DNA from: Labia minor
Lineage: Eukaryota; Arthropoda; Insecta; Dermaptera; Spongiphoridae
NCBI GenBank assembly: GCA_963082975.1
Contig: OY720348.1
Span: 55,207,564-55,271,563, forward strand
Length of the DNA stretch: 64,000 nucleotides
Reading direction: 5' to 3'
A program made the position numbers and the translations under genes. Positions 11,312 to 22,210 of the stretch are shown piece after piece. How positions within the stretch are numbered: the first letter of the stretch is position 1; each line of letters opens with the position of its first letter. The notes beneath the pieces were generated by a model that saw only the letters and a list, made by a program, of their open reading frames with translations, ran no database searches and was not told the origin of the DNA.

Positions 11312-11637
11312 GGCGGGGTTTTCACCCCTTGCAAATGCCCGAAGGATGATGATGATGATTTGGAAGTCATTATGTTGTTCAATCTCTCTCTTGATTCTGG
11401 AATAATGTTGGACATCAAGTAAAACTAAAAAATTAAGAAAACATTTCACTTAGTAATTTAATAAACGCGTGTAGTATCTTTATAAATTCATCAATGTAAA
11501 TCTATCTAGAAATATCTATACAAGAAATTAAACATTGTAATATACATATATCTGGATTATTTTGAAATGATATTCCATTCATAATTCTACTCACCGTTGG
11601 TACATGCGCTTATTCTCATTAGCTTCTTCCATCATTT
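11312..11637 (-). other. Two candidate coding exons, minus strand (U2)
   Basis: Exon 11637-11595 begins after CACTAAG and ends CAACG before GTGAGT. Exon 11396-11312 begins after ATTATTCCAG and ends CCGCC before GTAAGT. Joined, they stay in one frame with no stop, giving about 42 residues rich in charged residues (many E, K, R, N) and a short hydrophobic IIIIL stretch. The phase at the second donor is 0. Splice sites and frame agree, which supports real coding sequence, but the upstream exon (12152-12058) does not join in phase. An exon is therefore missing or the gene is broken. Product not recognised. The (ATC)n run in the second exon encodes the isoleucine stretch. Confidence 0.45.
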
Positions 11638-11701
11638 CTTAGTGACCAGAGTGAGAGTAGAGTCAAGACATCACAGCATCATCCACGGGTACGAACATAT
11701 C

Positions 11702-11978
11702 TGATGGTGATAGATAAAACATATTTTGATATATTAAAAATTATTTAAAACTTTTTTTAAACTTAAAAAATAATAGTTGAAGAAGAGATAAGATAATAGT
11801 GAAATATTTTATTTTATCCTTTTATAGAAATTTCTATAATATACCATCATTAATATTTGAAATTCAATTCAATGAATATTTATAATGTATATTATTTAAT
11901 AGAAATTGGAGGATATCTATCATAGGAATAGGATTATATATGAAAAACTTAAAGAATTTTTGGACAGTAGGAGAACTT
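11702..11978 (+). repeat. Counterpart of the inverted block in type B (U2)
   Basis: Runs from TGATGGTGATAG to GGAGAACTT and is the reverse complement of 1217-1491. In this orientation it lies between two exon-like segments (11595-11637 and 12058-12152) and so would be intronic. The same block is at 47278-47554 in U5. Confidence 0.88.
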
Positions 11979-12057
11979 GTGTAATATTTGAAAATTTAAA
12001 ATAATATTTCAATATTAATTATTTAAAAATAGTAGAAAAAATAAATAAAATTCTTAC

Positions 12058-12539
12058 CCATTGATTGACCATTGTTTTTTATTTTCCTTTTTAGTAACCT
12101 TCATATTAGGTAGATGAAATCTTATGCTCGCTCCATTCCCTTCAAAGTAGATCTAAAAACAAGAAATAGATTTATAATTAGTTCTGTGATTTCGAAATAT
12201 TTACTTGTATATATTATTTATTATATCCAGTATATTCTTCTATATTGTAAGTTAGAAAAATCAAAGAATAATTAATAAAAAACAAAGAAAGTTTTTTAGA
12301 TTTATTTTAACATTTTTTAAGAAGAATTACTGTCACAAAAATTTAAGTTCTAACAATAAACGCCATTTAAAAATTATGTAATTTTAATTATATTTAAACA
12401 TATTGATATTATTTCATGAAATATTATAGAAATAAAAATTCAACTCACCGATAAGATGTCTTGCAGTCGTTGTGATGTGATGCGATGAACTTCTGAACTG
12501 CCACAACATACCACCAAACCAAGTTCTTCAAATGATGCT
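12058..12539 (-). other. Two candidate coding exons, minus strand (U2)
   Basis: Exon 12539-12449 (91 nt) begins after GTCTGAAG and ends TTATCG before GTGAGT. Exon 12152-12058 (95 nt) begins after TTGTTTTTAG and ends AATGG before GTAAGA. One frame is open through both with a phase 0 join, giving about 60 residues. The first exon contains two adjacent cysteines; the second contains GNGAS followed by a basic, lysine-rich end. Each exon alone has another partly open frame, but only this one stays open across both. I do not recognise the family. The exon ends in phase 2, which does not match the next exon seen (11637-11595). Confidence 0.45.
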
Positions 12540-12668
12540 CTTCAGACAATGAAAAGAAAAAGAAATAGAAAAAAGATCATTAGTTAGAGTTGAATAGGAT
12601 AAGAGAGAATAACGTTCCAAAAAAGAGGTTATAAATTGTATTTCAATTGAAATATACATATAACCTAC

Positions 12669-12753
12669 CGTGGAGGCTACTTCATTGCGCCCTGATGTCT
12701 TCCCTGTACAGTCTATCCTATGCCAGACCAAATTCTATGGCACGGATGGCCAT
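12669..12753 (-). other. Possible exon, minus strand, coding status unclear (U2; also 48245-48329 in U5)
   Basis: Begins after AATATTATTAG and ends CCACG before GTAGGT. The last 60 bases are open in one frame, but every frame contains a stop within the whole 85 nt segment, and the open frame does not join in phase with 12539-12449. It may be a non-coding exon or decayed. The U5 copy differs by one base. Confidence 0.3.
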
Positions 12754-12949
12754 CTAATAATATTTTCTATCTACGTGCAAAACACTCTTCTTGCTAGAAA
12801 AGATTGCAATCACGGAAACGGAAAAAAAAACACTCCCGAACGCGCTTATTAGACACAGTATGGTCTATTTTGTGTTTTAACTACCGAAGAAATGCGCAAT
12901 TTAGAAGAAGAAGGAAAAAAAAAAGAAAAAGAAAAGCATAGATTAAGTG

Positions 12950-13303
12950 GGAAGCCGTTTGTGAGTATCTGTGGATCAGCTGAGAGTGACTTTGAGTTTT
13001 TGGATTACGATTGAACACCACATTCGTGGCAACCTGTAAAAAATGCCTACCTACCTACAATGGGGATTCATGGCGTCCTCCATAGTGGGAGGAACACTCA
13101 TGAAAAAGAGACTAAGCTTAGCTCCAAGGTAGTCAATACATCCTGGCGGGCTAATCCCATTAAGGAACATTGTTGAACTACCTTCACGAATGCCTGTCCA
13201 ATACCATAGAGCCACGTCTTAGCCATTCTCAGTGATACACATTACTTTACACAAACAAGGGAATCGTCATTAAAAAAAAAAAAAAAAAAAAAAATGACGA
13301 TTT
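12950..13303 (+). repeat. Possible short retroposon with poly(A) end (U2)
   Basis: A stretch of clearly higher GC than its surroundings ends in 23 A (13272-13294). The 8-mer TGGGAAGC occurs just before it (about 12949) and shortly after it (about 13304), like a short target duplication, but 7-9 extra bases separate the A run from the second copy. The A run is also bracketed by AATCGTCATT and AATGACGATT, which can pair as a hairpin stem. No tRNA-type A/B boxes recognised. Same in U5 at about 48526-48879. Confidence 0.3.
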
Positions 13304-13509
13304 GGGAAGCACAAAACACATGCAGATAAACAATCCCTTAACATTTTCTGGCACATACCCGACTCCACCCACTAAATACTAAATAGGAAATACTAAAAAG
13401 GTGTTTCCTTTAATAGTTAGAAGCATGCAAAAACCAAACACCTTTTTTCTATTCTATTCTAAAATATTAATAATTCATTAAATTTAATGTTTCTAGTTTC
13501 TATCTATAT

Positions 13510-13766
13510 TTATTGGCTACCACAAAGGTTTGGAAGCGATGACTCAGGAGGCATTTTCTTGAAGCATTCCTTTATCTGTAAATCCCTAACAACAAACGAT
13601 TAAGCCAAATAAATAAATAATCACCCCCCATACGCAACCTATCAGGCTAACAATTCTAAATACCTTTAAAGGAATTGATGATTCAGTAGATTGTAGATTT
13701 GCCATCCTTATTCTTCTATCTTCCAATTCTTTCTGTCTTCTATGGTAGCATCTGAAAAACTCGAAT

Positions 13767-13799
<33 letters not shown>

Positions 13800-14822
13800 A
13801 AACAATGTTAAATTTAAAATATTAATAGAAATATAGTATTTTTTATTGTAATATTTAAATTTTGCCAATATTAAATTAAAATCATTACTACCACTAGTGC
13901 CAGAATAATGAAAAAATATACGTTGAGTACTTATTTTTGGTGAGCTGTATTTATAAAAAATTTTGAAGAAACCAATATTATTCGAAGAGAATTGAATTTG
14001 CCATCAGCAAAAAGATGATACATGAAAATAAAAGAAAAACAAAAGACATATATAAGATTGAGTATTCAAAATATAATACATTTTTTTTTATCACAAAAAG
14101 TACTAACCTCGGAGTTATAAATAGGTTGCCCACTCGTAGTAGGTCACTCGACGATATCGATGAACTCGTACTTCTCACCATCTCCCTCCATATATACTAG
14201 TGGTCCAAATTTGTTTCGTGAATCCATGTTCTTTCAGATGAACTAATAGAGAAATTGAAAATATTTAAATTATTAAATACACTTATTTTTTATATTCAAA
14301 TGAATAATCCAAAACATTAAATTAAATTTTAACCTAATATTCTAAACTAAGCACGACGAATTAAATATAAAAAAAAAATTGTCTTGATCATAGCTCTTTT
14401 GTTATTTCATGATTAATTATATAAATAAATATATCTCTAATGAAAAAAAGCCATTTTTAATTTAAAGAATACTTTCATAACAAAATATTAATTTTTATTA
14501 ATATGTAATAATAGAAAATTATCTACAGATATATCTATACTATACTATATATTAAATTTATTGTTAGGAACTAGAATAAAACAAATTCAGTCGAATGTCA
14601 ATTTCTTTTTCTTTTTCCTCTTTGTTAATTTATGAATATTTATATATCTGTCGATACAACTCTTTTATTGATTTTCACCTTAACAATTAATTGAATATGT
14701 AATTATAATTATTAATTATAGTTTGTTGATATATCAACTTTACCTCTAATGTGATGTGATTCCTTTTTCTATATGGATCAGATATATTCTTCAGTCGACG
14801 ACTAACATCAAACCATAACAAG
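13510..14822 (-). CDS. 3' part of an unrecognised spliced gene, four exons (U2)
   Basis: Four minus-strand exons: 14822-14744 (after TTTTTTTAG, ends TTAGAG before GTAAAG), one ending at 14108 (before GTTAGT), 13751-13664 (after GTTTTTCAG, ends TTTAAAG before GTATTT) and 13575-13510 (after GATTTACAG, ends at a TAA stop). If the second exon starts after the ACCACTAG at 14185-14192, all three joins are in phase. They then give about 106 C-terminal residues rich in Arg/Lys and Ser, with a Ser-rich patch (STSSSISSSD) and the ending NLCGSQ. An alternative acceptor (CTGAAAG, exon start 14230) is also in phase but ends at a TGA within exon 2, giving a different acidic C terminus (ending IDIVE). No domain is recognised. 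The basic, serine-rich composition would suit a cytoplasmic tail or linker, which is inference. Upstream exons are not identified. Confidence 0.5.
13769..13798 (+). repeat. (CTAA)n microsatellite (U2; shorter at 49346-49371 in U5)
   Basis: Tandem CTAA units in an intron of the four-exon gene. U5 has one unit fewer, which explains the 4 bp change of offset between U2 and U5 across it. Confidence 0.9.
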
Positions 14823-15359
14823 CTAAAAAAAAAAAACCGAAAAATTATTTAAATACCTTAACTCGCATAATAATATCAATATAGTAATTTAAAAGCAAAA
14901 AAAAATTTTTTTCAAATAAATATCAACTATAATTCTCTATTTTCTTACTTTTAATCACTTTTAATATAATAATAAGCACAATATCTAGCCCCATTATGTG
15001 TGACTTATTAATTCTTATTTAATTTAGGTACTCTGTTCTTTATTAGAAACCTAATCAAATTGATTTCTTTTCAATAATAATATGATATGAGAGATTGAAT
15101 TTCAAGTGTTTGATTTTTATTATTTATTTTATAATGCATTTTCACTGATATTCAATAAATATTTTAATAAACTTGTCGATTTCTTAGAAAATAACGGAGA
15201 GATATCAATATTAAAAAATAAATAAAATTATATTGAAAAAATAATGATTTTTCAAGAGTTTATAATTATTTTAGATAAAATAAATCGCAATGAAAAAAAT
15301 AAAAGATAAAAAAAAAAAAAATAACCCTGCACTTTTCTAGAATAAATGTTAATACAAAT

Positions 15360-15361
<2 letters not shown>

Positions 15362-15399
<38 letters not shown>
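15362..15399 (+). repeat. (AT)n microsatellite, 38 bp (U2)
   Basis: Pure AT dinucleotide run. The same site in U5 (50934-51007) is about twice as long. The surrounding 14823-17400 is AT-rich with no credible gene; short open frames there (for example 15684-15887) lack codon structure or splice support. Confidence 0.9.
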
Positions 15400-15402
<3 letters not shown>

Positions 15403-17403
15403 GAATATTGAAGATAAAAAAAATAAAATAAAATGTTAAACTCGTAATTAAAAATAAAAGTAAAAAAAATTATAGTACTACATTATAATAATATGTATGT
15501 ATCCGATTAAAATTTTATTCTATTTTAAATATATATATATATATATATATGATATGATATGATTTGGTTTAAAAATATTTAGGTACACCTAGGCATATAT
15601 ATGTTAGTATATAAATTAAATATTAACTAATTCTGTTAGAATAGAGGATATGTTATAGAAAAAGTTCAAATTTATAGAACAAGATGATTTATGCTCCAAT
15701 TTCATTACCAAATTTGGGCTTCTATTCTATACAAATAAAACAATTTAAAATAAAAAAAATAATTATAGTAATTAATATCAGAGAATTAGATTTTAAACTA
15801 ATCGAAATCTTTAATAATGCTTTTAATCAACGAATAGTATTTTTTATATTAATTACGAGTATCTATTTCATCGTACTAGTATTATAAATCTATTATTTGT
15901 AGTCTTATTTCGAAATTTAAATAAACGTTTTTCTTTTTAAAATAAATAAAATTGAATTTTATTTATAAATACCTTACTTTATAAGTTGAATCATGTGAAA
16001 TGAAAAATTCAATATCATGTTTTCAAAATTTTTCGTTAATTGTTCAGGAGAATTCTGTCTGACTGAATTGAATTTGATTTTTCTTCTAATATTTTATTTT
16101 AATTCCACCACAAGTATTCTTATTTTATATAGCGGGATAGTACTACTCCCACTTATCTAAACAATTTATAATTTAATGTTTTTTCTTTTCTATCAAACCC
16201 CAGAAACAATCATGATTTTTGTAAATGCACCACCCTCATTCATCCTTGGATATCAAGACTCACTATGAACAAGTCAGAACTCGTTCAATAATTTATATTA
16301 AATTAATAAATAATAATTCTAGTAATTCTCAGAATTTTTAAAATATATCGATATTTAGTTTCATTTCCGACAATTAACCAAATATCCTTTATTTTATTCT
16401 AATAGTTCCCATTGGAATTGATTTATTAAAATGATACCAGATAATTTCATGACAAGACAAGATAAAAGAAATCCTAAATATTATGATTAATATTATTTAT
16501 CTTCTTCACCAAAGTACAATATATTATATCTATCCTATTTCGAATTTAAAAAATAAACGTTATATATTCTCTTGATATTACTATAAATAAAATTTAATTT
16601 TGATTATCTGTCTAGAAGAGATGAATCAATACATTCTTTATAAAATTCTTTCTGTATGTAGAGAGCTTTAAGCGAGAATTTTAGTAATTTTTTTAAATTT
16701 AGTATTTTCTGTGTCGGATGTCTAACTAAAAGGGGCTCCAACTTTGTAAAATCTTCCCAAATTCATAAATATAGTTAATTACCATCCAGTACGTATTTGA
16801 ACTCTAATTCAAATATTCTATTGAATTTAAAAACATAATATTTGAAATGTAGCTCATTCGGAAGAGGGTCATTACCCACACACACAACTTTTTCATTTTT
16901 TTTCCTCTAAACTGACCGGAAAAATAAAGCTATATATTTGATAGTTTTTCACATGATTAAAAATTGATAAAACTGCTATATATAGAATTTCAGCTTGATT
17001 GATTTGCTAAAAATACCAGAATTAATTTTTTAACACTGCAAATCACGCGCCAGCACGTGACGTGTTGCCATCAACAAAGAGCCAAACATGCGCTGGTTTA
17101 ATAAATATTATTTATTAATTTTAATTTATAAATTGTAATTAATTAAATTTAATTTAAATATAATATATGTTATTTAATCGAATTCAAACTGCGAGATAGT
17201 CCAGATTTTTTTTTTTTTTTTGATTACTTTTTTTATAAGACAAGAAAAACGATTCCAATGAAAAAAACAACTAACAATGCATACAAATATTAATTTCAAT
17301 ATTATAAATAATTCAAATGATTTACACTTAAATCGGGCGTCTCTGGAACTAGTTTTTTACTCTAATAAATGCATTATTCCAAGAACTGGGTATTTTTTTT
17401 ATG

Positions 17404-17436
17404 TTTAGGTGTGAAGGGGCGCTCTGAGCAGCTAGT
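17404..17436 (-). repeat. Degenerate inverted copy of the GC-hairpin element (U2; also 53014-53046)
   Basis: Reads TTAGGTGTGAAGGGGCGCTC and then TGAGCAGCTAGTATAA, the reverse complement of one end of the element at 7706-7804. It stops at the same CTAG followed by T as the other copies, which suggests a fixed terminus. Confidence 0.55.
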
Positions 17437-17444
17437 ATAATTAT

Positions 17445-17775
17445 AAAAAATATAAAAAAGAATGGGTAATTCTTAAAAGTACAGTTCCAATTATTAATAA
17501 AGAAATAATATAAAAAAAATAATAATAAAATAAATTACTCAAATAAATTTTAAAAAAATAAAATAAATTATATAAATTAGCGATTTGGGTGTACTAGTTA
17601 CGAGATAAATGCATTGGGAATTAATCAAGAAATCCAAATTTAGTAATGCAATTGAAATATTCTATTTATTAGAAGAATAGTTTTTCTAAATATTCTATTA
17701 TTGAATAAATCTAGGAATGTGATTAAAAAAAAAGATGCAATGGTATTTATATTCAATAGTCATCCACTCATGGAT
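17445..17775 (+). repeat. Direct repeat DR, copy 1 (U2; 53055-53388 in U5)
   Basis: Starts AAAAATATAAAAAAGAATGG and runs through GTGCAATGGTATTTATATT-like sequence into the left arm of IR1. A second copy lies 4.45 kb downstream. This copy has GGTGTACTAGTTACGAGATA where the second has a short deletion. Confidence 0.75.
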
Positions 17776-18560
17776 TTGGATAAAACTTTACCAGTAGGTT
17801 CTTTTTTAAGTCCAAATAAACATTTCTTATGCAATTCTTGCGGGTCGCTTCTAGTTTACGAGATAAAAAGCATTAAAGTTTGCATATAAATCCATTGATA
17901 TTCTATTTAGCTTCCATGTTTCACTAATTTGAGAATCAGAGGGATCCACTAATTTTCTTCAGTTCGGATTAGATATAGAAAAATTTAAAAAATAATTAAT
18001 TAAATAATTTCTCTATATCCAAACCGAACCGAAAAAACCGAAAATTAGGAATAAGTTAATAATTAGTGAATTAGTCAATAAATAAGTTCATAATAAGGTA
18101 ATCTGGCAATCTTTAATCCATTTTATCTTGTAAACTAGAATCGATTAGCATATTATGGACCTCGAAATATAAAGAAATGTTTTATTAACTAATTAACTAA
18201 TTAAATTGATTTTCGATTTTTATGGTTCAGGAATTATTTAATTAATTATTTTTTTAATTTTTCTATATCTAATCCAAACTGAAAAAAGAACAGAAAATTA
18301 CTTAAGCCCTCTCTGATGGTCAAATAATAAAACATGCTAGTTAAATAGAATATCAATGGGTTTATATACAAATTTTAATAATTTTTATCTCGTAAATGAA
18401 AAGCGACCGCCACATACTGCTTAAGGAAAGTTCGTTTTGAATCTAAAAAGGAATCCATTGGCAAAGTTTTATCCAAATCCATGACTGGATGACCAGTTTA
18501 TATAATTACCGATGCCAAAATAAATCAATTGGAAATATTATATGTAGTATTGAAGGAAAT
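17690..18560. repeat. Large imperfect inverted repeat IR1 (U2; about 53302-54172 in U5)
   Basis: Left arm about 17695-18000 and right arm about 18225-18555 pair imperfectly: CATGGATTTGGATAAAACTT on the left recurs reversed as AAGTTTTATCCAAATCCATG on the right, and GGATTAGATATAGAAAAA as its reverse complement. About 225 bp of AT-rich sequence separates the arms. The arms have diverged (roughly one base in four or five by eye). A short frame at 17701-17889 lies within the left arm and looks like chance. It resembles an old foldback or MITE-like element; no target duplication was seen. Confidence 0.65.
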
Positions 18561-18665
18561 TGTTTTAAAAAAATGTAAAAGAATGTTTTTCTATGCAAAT
18601 CCAATAATATAATAATAGAAAAATAGAATAGATTAGATGTTTAAAAAAATAAATAACTAACTTAC

Positions 18666-18760
18666 CATGTAATGGAGGGTGTGATTAGAATAGTATACAA
18701 CTATAATGCATGGAGTGGATGCAACCTTCCTTCATGGCCCATTCTTTGTAAATTGTAATT
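18666..18760 (-). other. Exon-like segment, probably non-coding (U2; 54278-54372 in U5)
   Basis: Minus strand: begins after a strong acceptor (CTTTTTCCAG) and ends ACATG before GTAAGT, 95 nt. All three frames contain a stop, so it could be an untranslated exon, a terminal coding exon fragment or a relic. The sequence between this and 19003 has nothing else I can name. Confidence 0.3.
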
Positions 18761-19321
18761 CTGGAAAAAGAAAAAAAAGGAAATTATTATTTTTGTTATA
18801 TAGATAGGAATATTTAAAAAAATTCGGAAAGGATAGTATATCTAATATGAATTTTTGTTATTATTTCTATAATTCTCCCTATTATAGGCTTAATAGACTG
18901 GAACTTACTTTTCAGTTTTATTTCCTAATTAGCGGTGCGATTTTCAAAAGAATCACTTGTATCTATTCACAGTGTATTCAACGATTAATTATAGAATACA
19001 AATTTTAGATGGCTTGAACTATTCCAAGACAAAGAGAGTGTAAATTTAGGTGATAAAGTGTCTGTTTGTGCGCGTCAGTAATGGCTACCAAACTAATCCA
19101 CGTTTTACCGCTAGTATTTATTTCTCCAATTACTTGGGGGGTGGGAGTGGGGCAGGGGAAGAGGGGAGAGGCGCCAAAAAGTTCTATTAATCCAATAGGT
19201 TACATTACGAATCAGAAAATAAACTGCGCATATTATCTATTCGTCAATTCAATAGGATCATGAATTATATATATATATATATTAATTCATTTTTTTATAT
19301 ATTAAATAATTGAAATTTTAT

Positions 19322-19420
19322 AAATACTATGTATATACTAGCTGCTAGGAGCGCCTTCGGCGCTCTTCACACCTAGACGGGGGCTCCGCCCCCTGTACCC
19401 CCGAGTGTTACATAGTATTT
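19322..19420. mobile_element. GC-rich double-hairpin element (U2)
   Basis: Same element as at 7706-7804 with both 12 bp ends intact; AGGAGCGCC replaces TAGAGCGCC in the first stem. The sequence to its right (19421-20383) differs from type A and is AT-rich with no gene seen; it includes an AT run at 19914-19950. Confidence 0.6.
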
Positions 19421-19908
19421 GGTTGAATTTAATTAATCTTTTTTGTTTTATATTTTTGTTATTTTAATTACTTCTTTATATTTCACAAATGAAAATATTT
19501 AAACAAAATAACTGATTTGAATTTGTATATAGAATTTCTCCCTCTCTTCGATATTGACAATCATAAGAGAAGGGTCTGGACTTCCGCATTTTAGAATAAA
19601 TTGCTCAAAAAATTTACTATTTTTTTTCAATTAAGAAAATTCGTAATTATATTATTTAGATTTAATTTTAAAAAAAATGTGGAAAAAGTTATTTTTAATT
19701 GTTTTCTCAATGAAAATTTAGTAAGGATTTAATTTATTAATTTGAATGATTGTTTTTAAATTTAATTAAATTTTAATACAATAAAATGAATACTTATAGA
19801 AACTATTTAGGCAATTTATTCCAATTTATTATGCTATAAAATAATATAATAATTTTCTTAATATATTTTTATTTTTAAACAAATTAGTTTTTAATCTCAT
19901 TTAGTACT

Positions 19909-19952
<44 letters not shown>

Positions 19953-20383
19953 GGTATATACTGATATATGTTTTTGAACTTGAAAAATATCCACATGACT
20001 TTGAAAGGCGAATCAAACTGTTTAAGTCTCATGAGGAAATTCAATTTATGTATTTTTTTATTAATTAAGATAAATTAATAAATAGTATTTAAAAATATTA
20101 AAATCAAAATATTTATTTCAGGGTGACTTAATTATTAGATTTTGGAATATATATTTATAGCTTACTATATATATTTTTTATATAATAATCTCTTAAAAAC
20201 AATTTTCATTTTTTAAATTACTATTTATTTAAATAGATAAAATTAAAAAACATTAAATCATAATTTCTATTAAAATATTAAATAAGTTTGACCTAATTTA
20301 TGAAATAAATTAATATAATTATTTTTACTATGATTTAAATATTTTAAATGATATTTAATTAATTAAAAACTTATAATAAATTA

Positions 20384-21392
20384 AATATTTTAATAATCCA
20401 GCCAATTGATAAAACATGAACAGTGACTTCGAATTGAAATAGACATCAGATGAATTCTTATTAAATGTTTTATAATGATAAATAATTTATGGTTTATTCA
20501 AATTATATAAAAAGCCTTAAAAAGTGCCATGCATCAGAATAATCTCGAATAAATATAAAAATACATTATATTATTATTTAGATTATCCCAGTATAAAATA
20601 TAAATAAAAAAAATTTATTCTTATGTAATATATTGAAAAAAGATTTTTATAAGTTTATATAGAACTATATAATTTTATTTTTTTGTTATTTATTTAAATT
20701 AAAATATTTTAAATTAATATTAAATAGAATAAATACATATGGAAGTTATATTATACGTATATAATTAAATGAAAAGAATGAAAAATTATTTTGTGACAAT
20801 TTTACAATGATAATTGTGAGGAGGAGTTGAGAGGGTTGTAATTGGTTATCGCGAGTTAGAATAAATGATAATAAACCTCACCCCGAGGTTGAATTTTGAC
20901 AAGAACAGCGCCGCTCGCCGAGCGCCCTGGCTATGCGAGCGCACTCACACACGAACACTGATAGACTGACTACCGCTCGAGCGGCTGGCTAAGAAGAGCC
21001 CCTGGCATTTAGGCAACCCGCTTCGCTAGTTTCCAAATTTAAAATTTTCATATTTAAAGTACCTGGATTATCCAGCAGCCGCTCAGAAGAATAAAAATGT
21101 ATACTTTACTAAGTGTTTTAATAATATTAATTAATTTTAATAATATTCTTAAATTTGAATTAGTAAATTGATTGAGTATATTGATTTATTATGATTATAC
21201 TCTCTTCTGGTATTTTTATCTTATAATTAAATAATAATTATTATTTATATATATACAATCTGTATATTTATTGAATAAACCATAAATTAATATTTATTAT
21301 AAAACATTTAATAAGAAATCATTTGATGTCTATTTCAATTCGAAGACACTGTTCATGTCATGCTTTATCAATTAGCTGGATTATTAAAATAT
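20384..21392. repeat. Large inverted repeat IR2 with GC-rich core (U2; about 55998-57006 in U5)
   Basis: Left arm 20384-20503 and right arm 21279-21392 pair well: TCGAATTGAAATAGACATCA on the left appears reversed as TGATGTCTATTTCAATTCGA on the right, and TAATCCAGC pairs with GCTGGATTA. The 775 bp between them contains a GC-rich island (20876-21020) with the palindrome CCGCTCGAGCGG and an AACCTC/GAGGTT hairpin. I see no open frame. It resembles a foldback or large MITE-like element; no target duplication was found. Confidence 0.7.
20876..21020. other. GC-rich island in the loop of IR2 (U2; 56490-56634 in U5)
   Basis: About 145 bp of GC-rich, CpG-bearing sequence in DNA that is otherwise about three quarters AT. 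It contains repeated GCGAGCG/CGCTCG motifs and CCGCTCGAGCGG. U5 differs by one base in the AACCTC hairpin loop (CCGCG against CCCCG). No coding or RNA gene recognised. Confidence 0.6.
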
Positions 21393-21719
21393 ATAAACTT
21401 TATATTAATTTTAATCTTAATTTAAATTATCTAATTTATCATATTTTCATTCAATTAATGTCATTTTATCATATTTATTAAATTTTTTATATGAATTAAG
21501 AAAGTTATACACATTTATTTTAAATATATATCATTTGAAATAAGTTGACCTGTGGCCAGGTCCGAACCGATCGACGGTTTGAAATAAATTAATTTCCAGC
21601 TACAGAAACAATTTCAAATAATTTTAATATATCTATTAATGAAATAAAAAACAGATATGGATATAACATAAATATTTTTAATTTTATTTTATTTATAATA
21701 TATATGTAAGACCAGGCTG

Positions 21720-21747
21720 TGACGTCATGAATGGCTGGATGACGTCA
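21720..21747. promoter_or_regulatory. Pair of TGACGTCA palindromes 20 bp apart (U2; 57334-57361 in U5)
   Basis: Two perfect 8 bp CRE-type palindromes (21720-21727 and 21740-21747) spaced two helical turns apart. In animals this sequence binds CREB/ATF bZIP factors. No promoter or transcript start is otherwise evident nearby, so function is inference. Confidence 0.4.
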
Positions 21748-21899
21748 TATAATTTTAAATCAAGAAAAAACTAATAAATATGATTTTCCCGAGGATAAAA
21801 CCAATACAAAGTGCATGATATTCGTGGTGATATATAAAAAAATCTCCTCATGTGAAATTTTGTGTGAAAATAACCCTTCCCTTACTATCGTCGGTCGGT

Positions 21900-22210
21900 A
21901 AAAATATAAAAAAGAATGGGTAATTCTTAAAAGTACAGTTCCAATTATTAATAAAGAAATAATATAAAAAAAATAATAATAAAATAAATTACTCAAATAA
22001 ATTTTAAAAAAATAAAATAAATTATATAAATTAGCGTTTTGTGTGCATTGGGAATTAATCAAGAAATCCAAATTTAGTAATGCAATAGAAATATTCTATT
22101 TATTAGAAGAATAGTTTTTCTAAATATTATTGAATAAAACTAGGAATGTGATTAAAAAAAAAAGATGCAATGGTATTTATATTCAATAGTCATCCACTCA
22201 TGCATTTGGT
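21900..22210 (+). repeat. Direct repeat DR, copy 2 (U2; 57514-57828 in U5)
   Basis: Second copy of 17445-17775, ending at CACTCATGCATTTGGTTAAA where it meets the unit's terminal segment. It therefore contains a truncated IR1 left arm, and may mark the edge of a rearrangement that built the type B end. Confidence 0.75.

Noticed and set aside
15684-15887. 67-codon frame (also 51290-51493)
   Set aside because: Typical of AT-rich noise with mostly Ile, Phe and Lys codons. Its identity in both units follows from recent duplication.
21541-21590. GGTTCGGACC-like B box on the minus strand
   Set aside because: No A box at a suitable distance and no tRNA fold; too weak to call.
21760-22071. 103-codon minus-strand frame in type B (also 57374-57685)
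   Set aside because: Composed of Phe, Tyr, Ile and Leu from AT-rich repeat sequence, overlapping the direct repeat; no domain seen.
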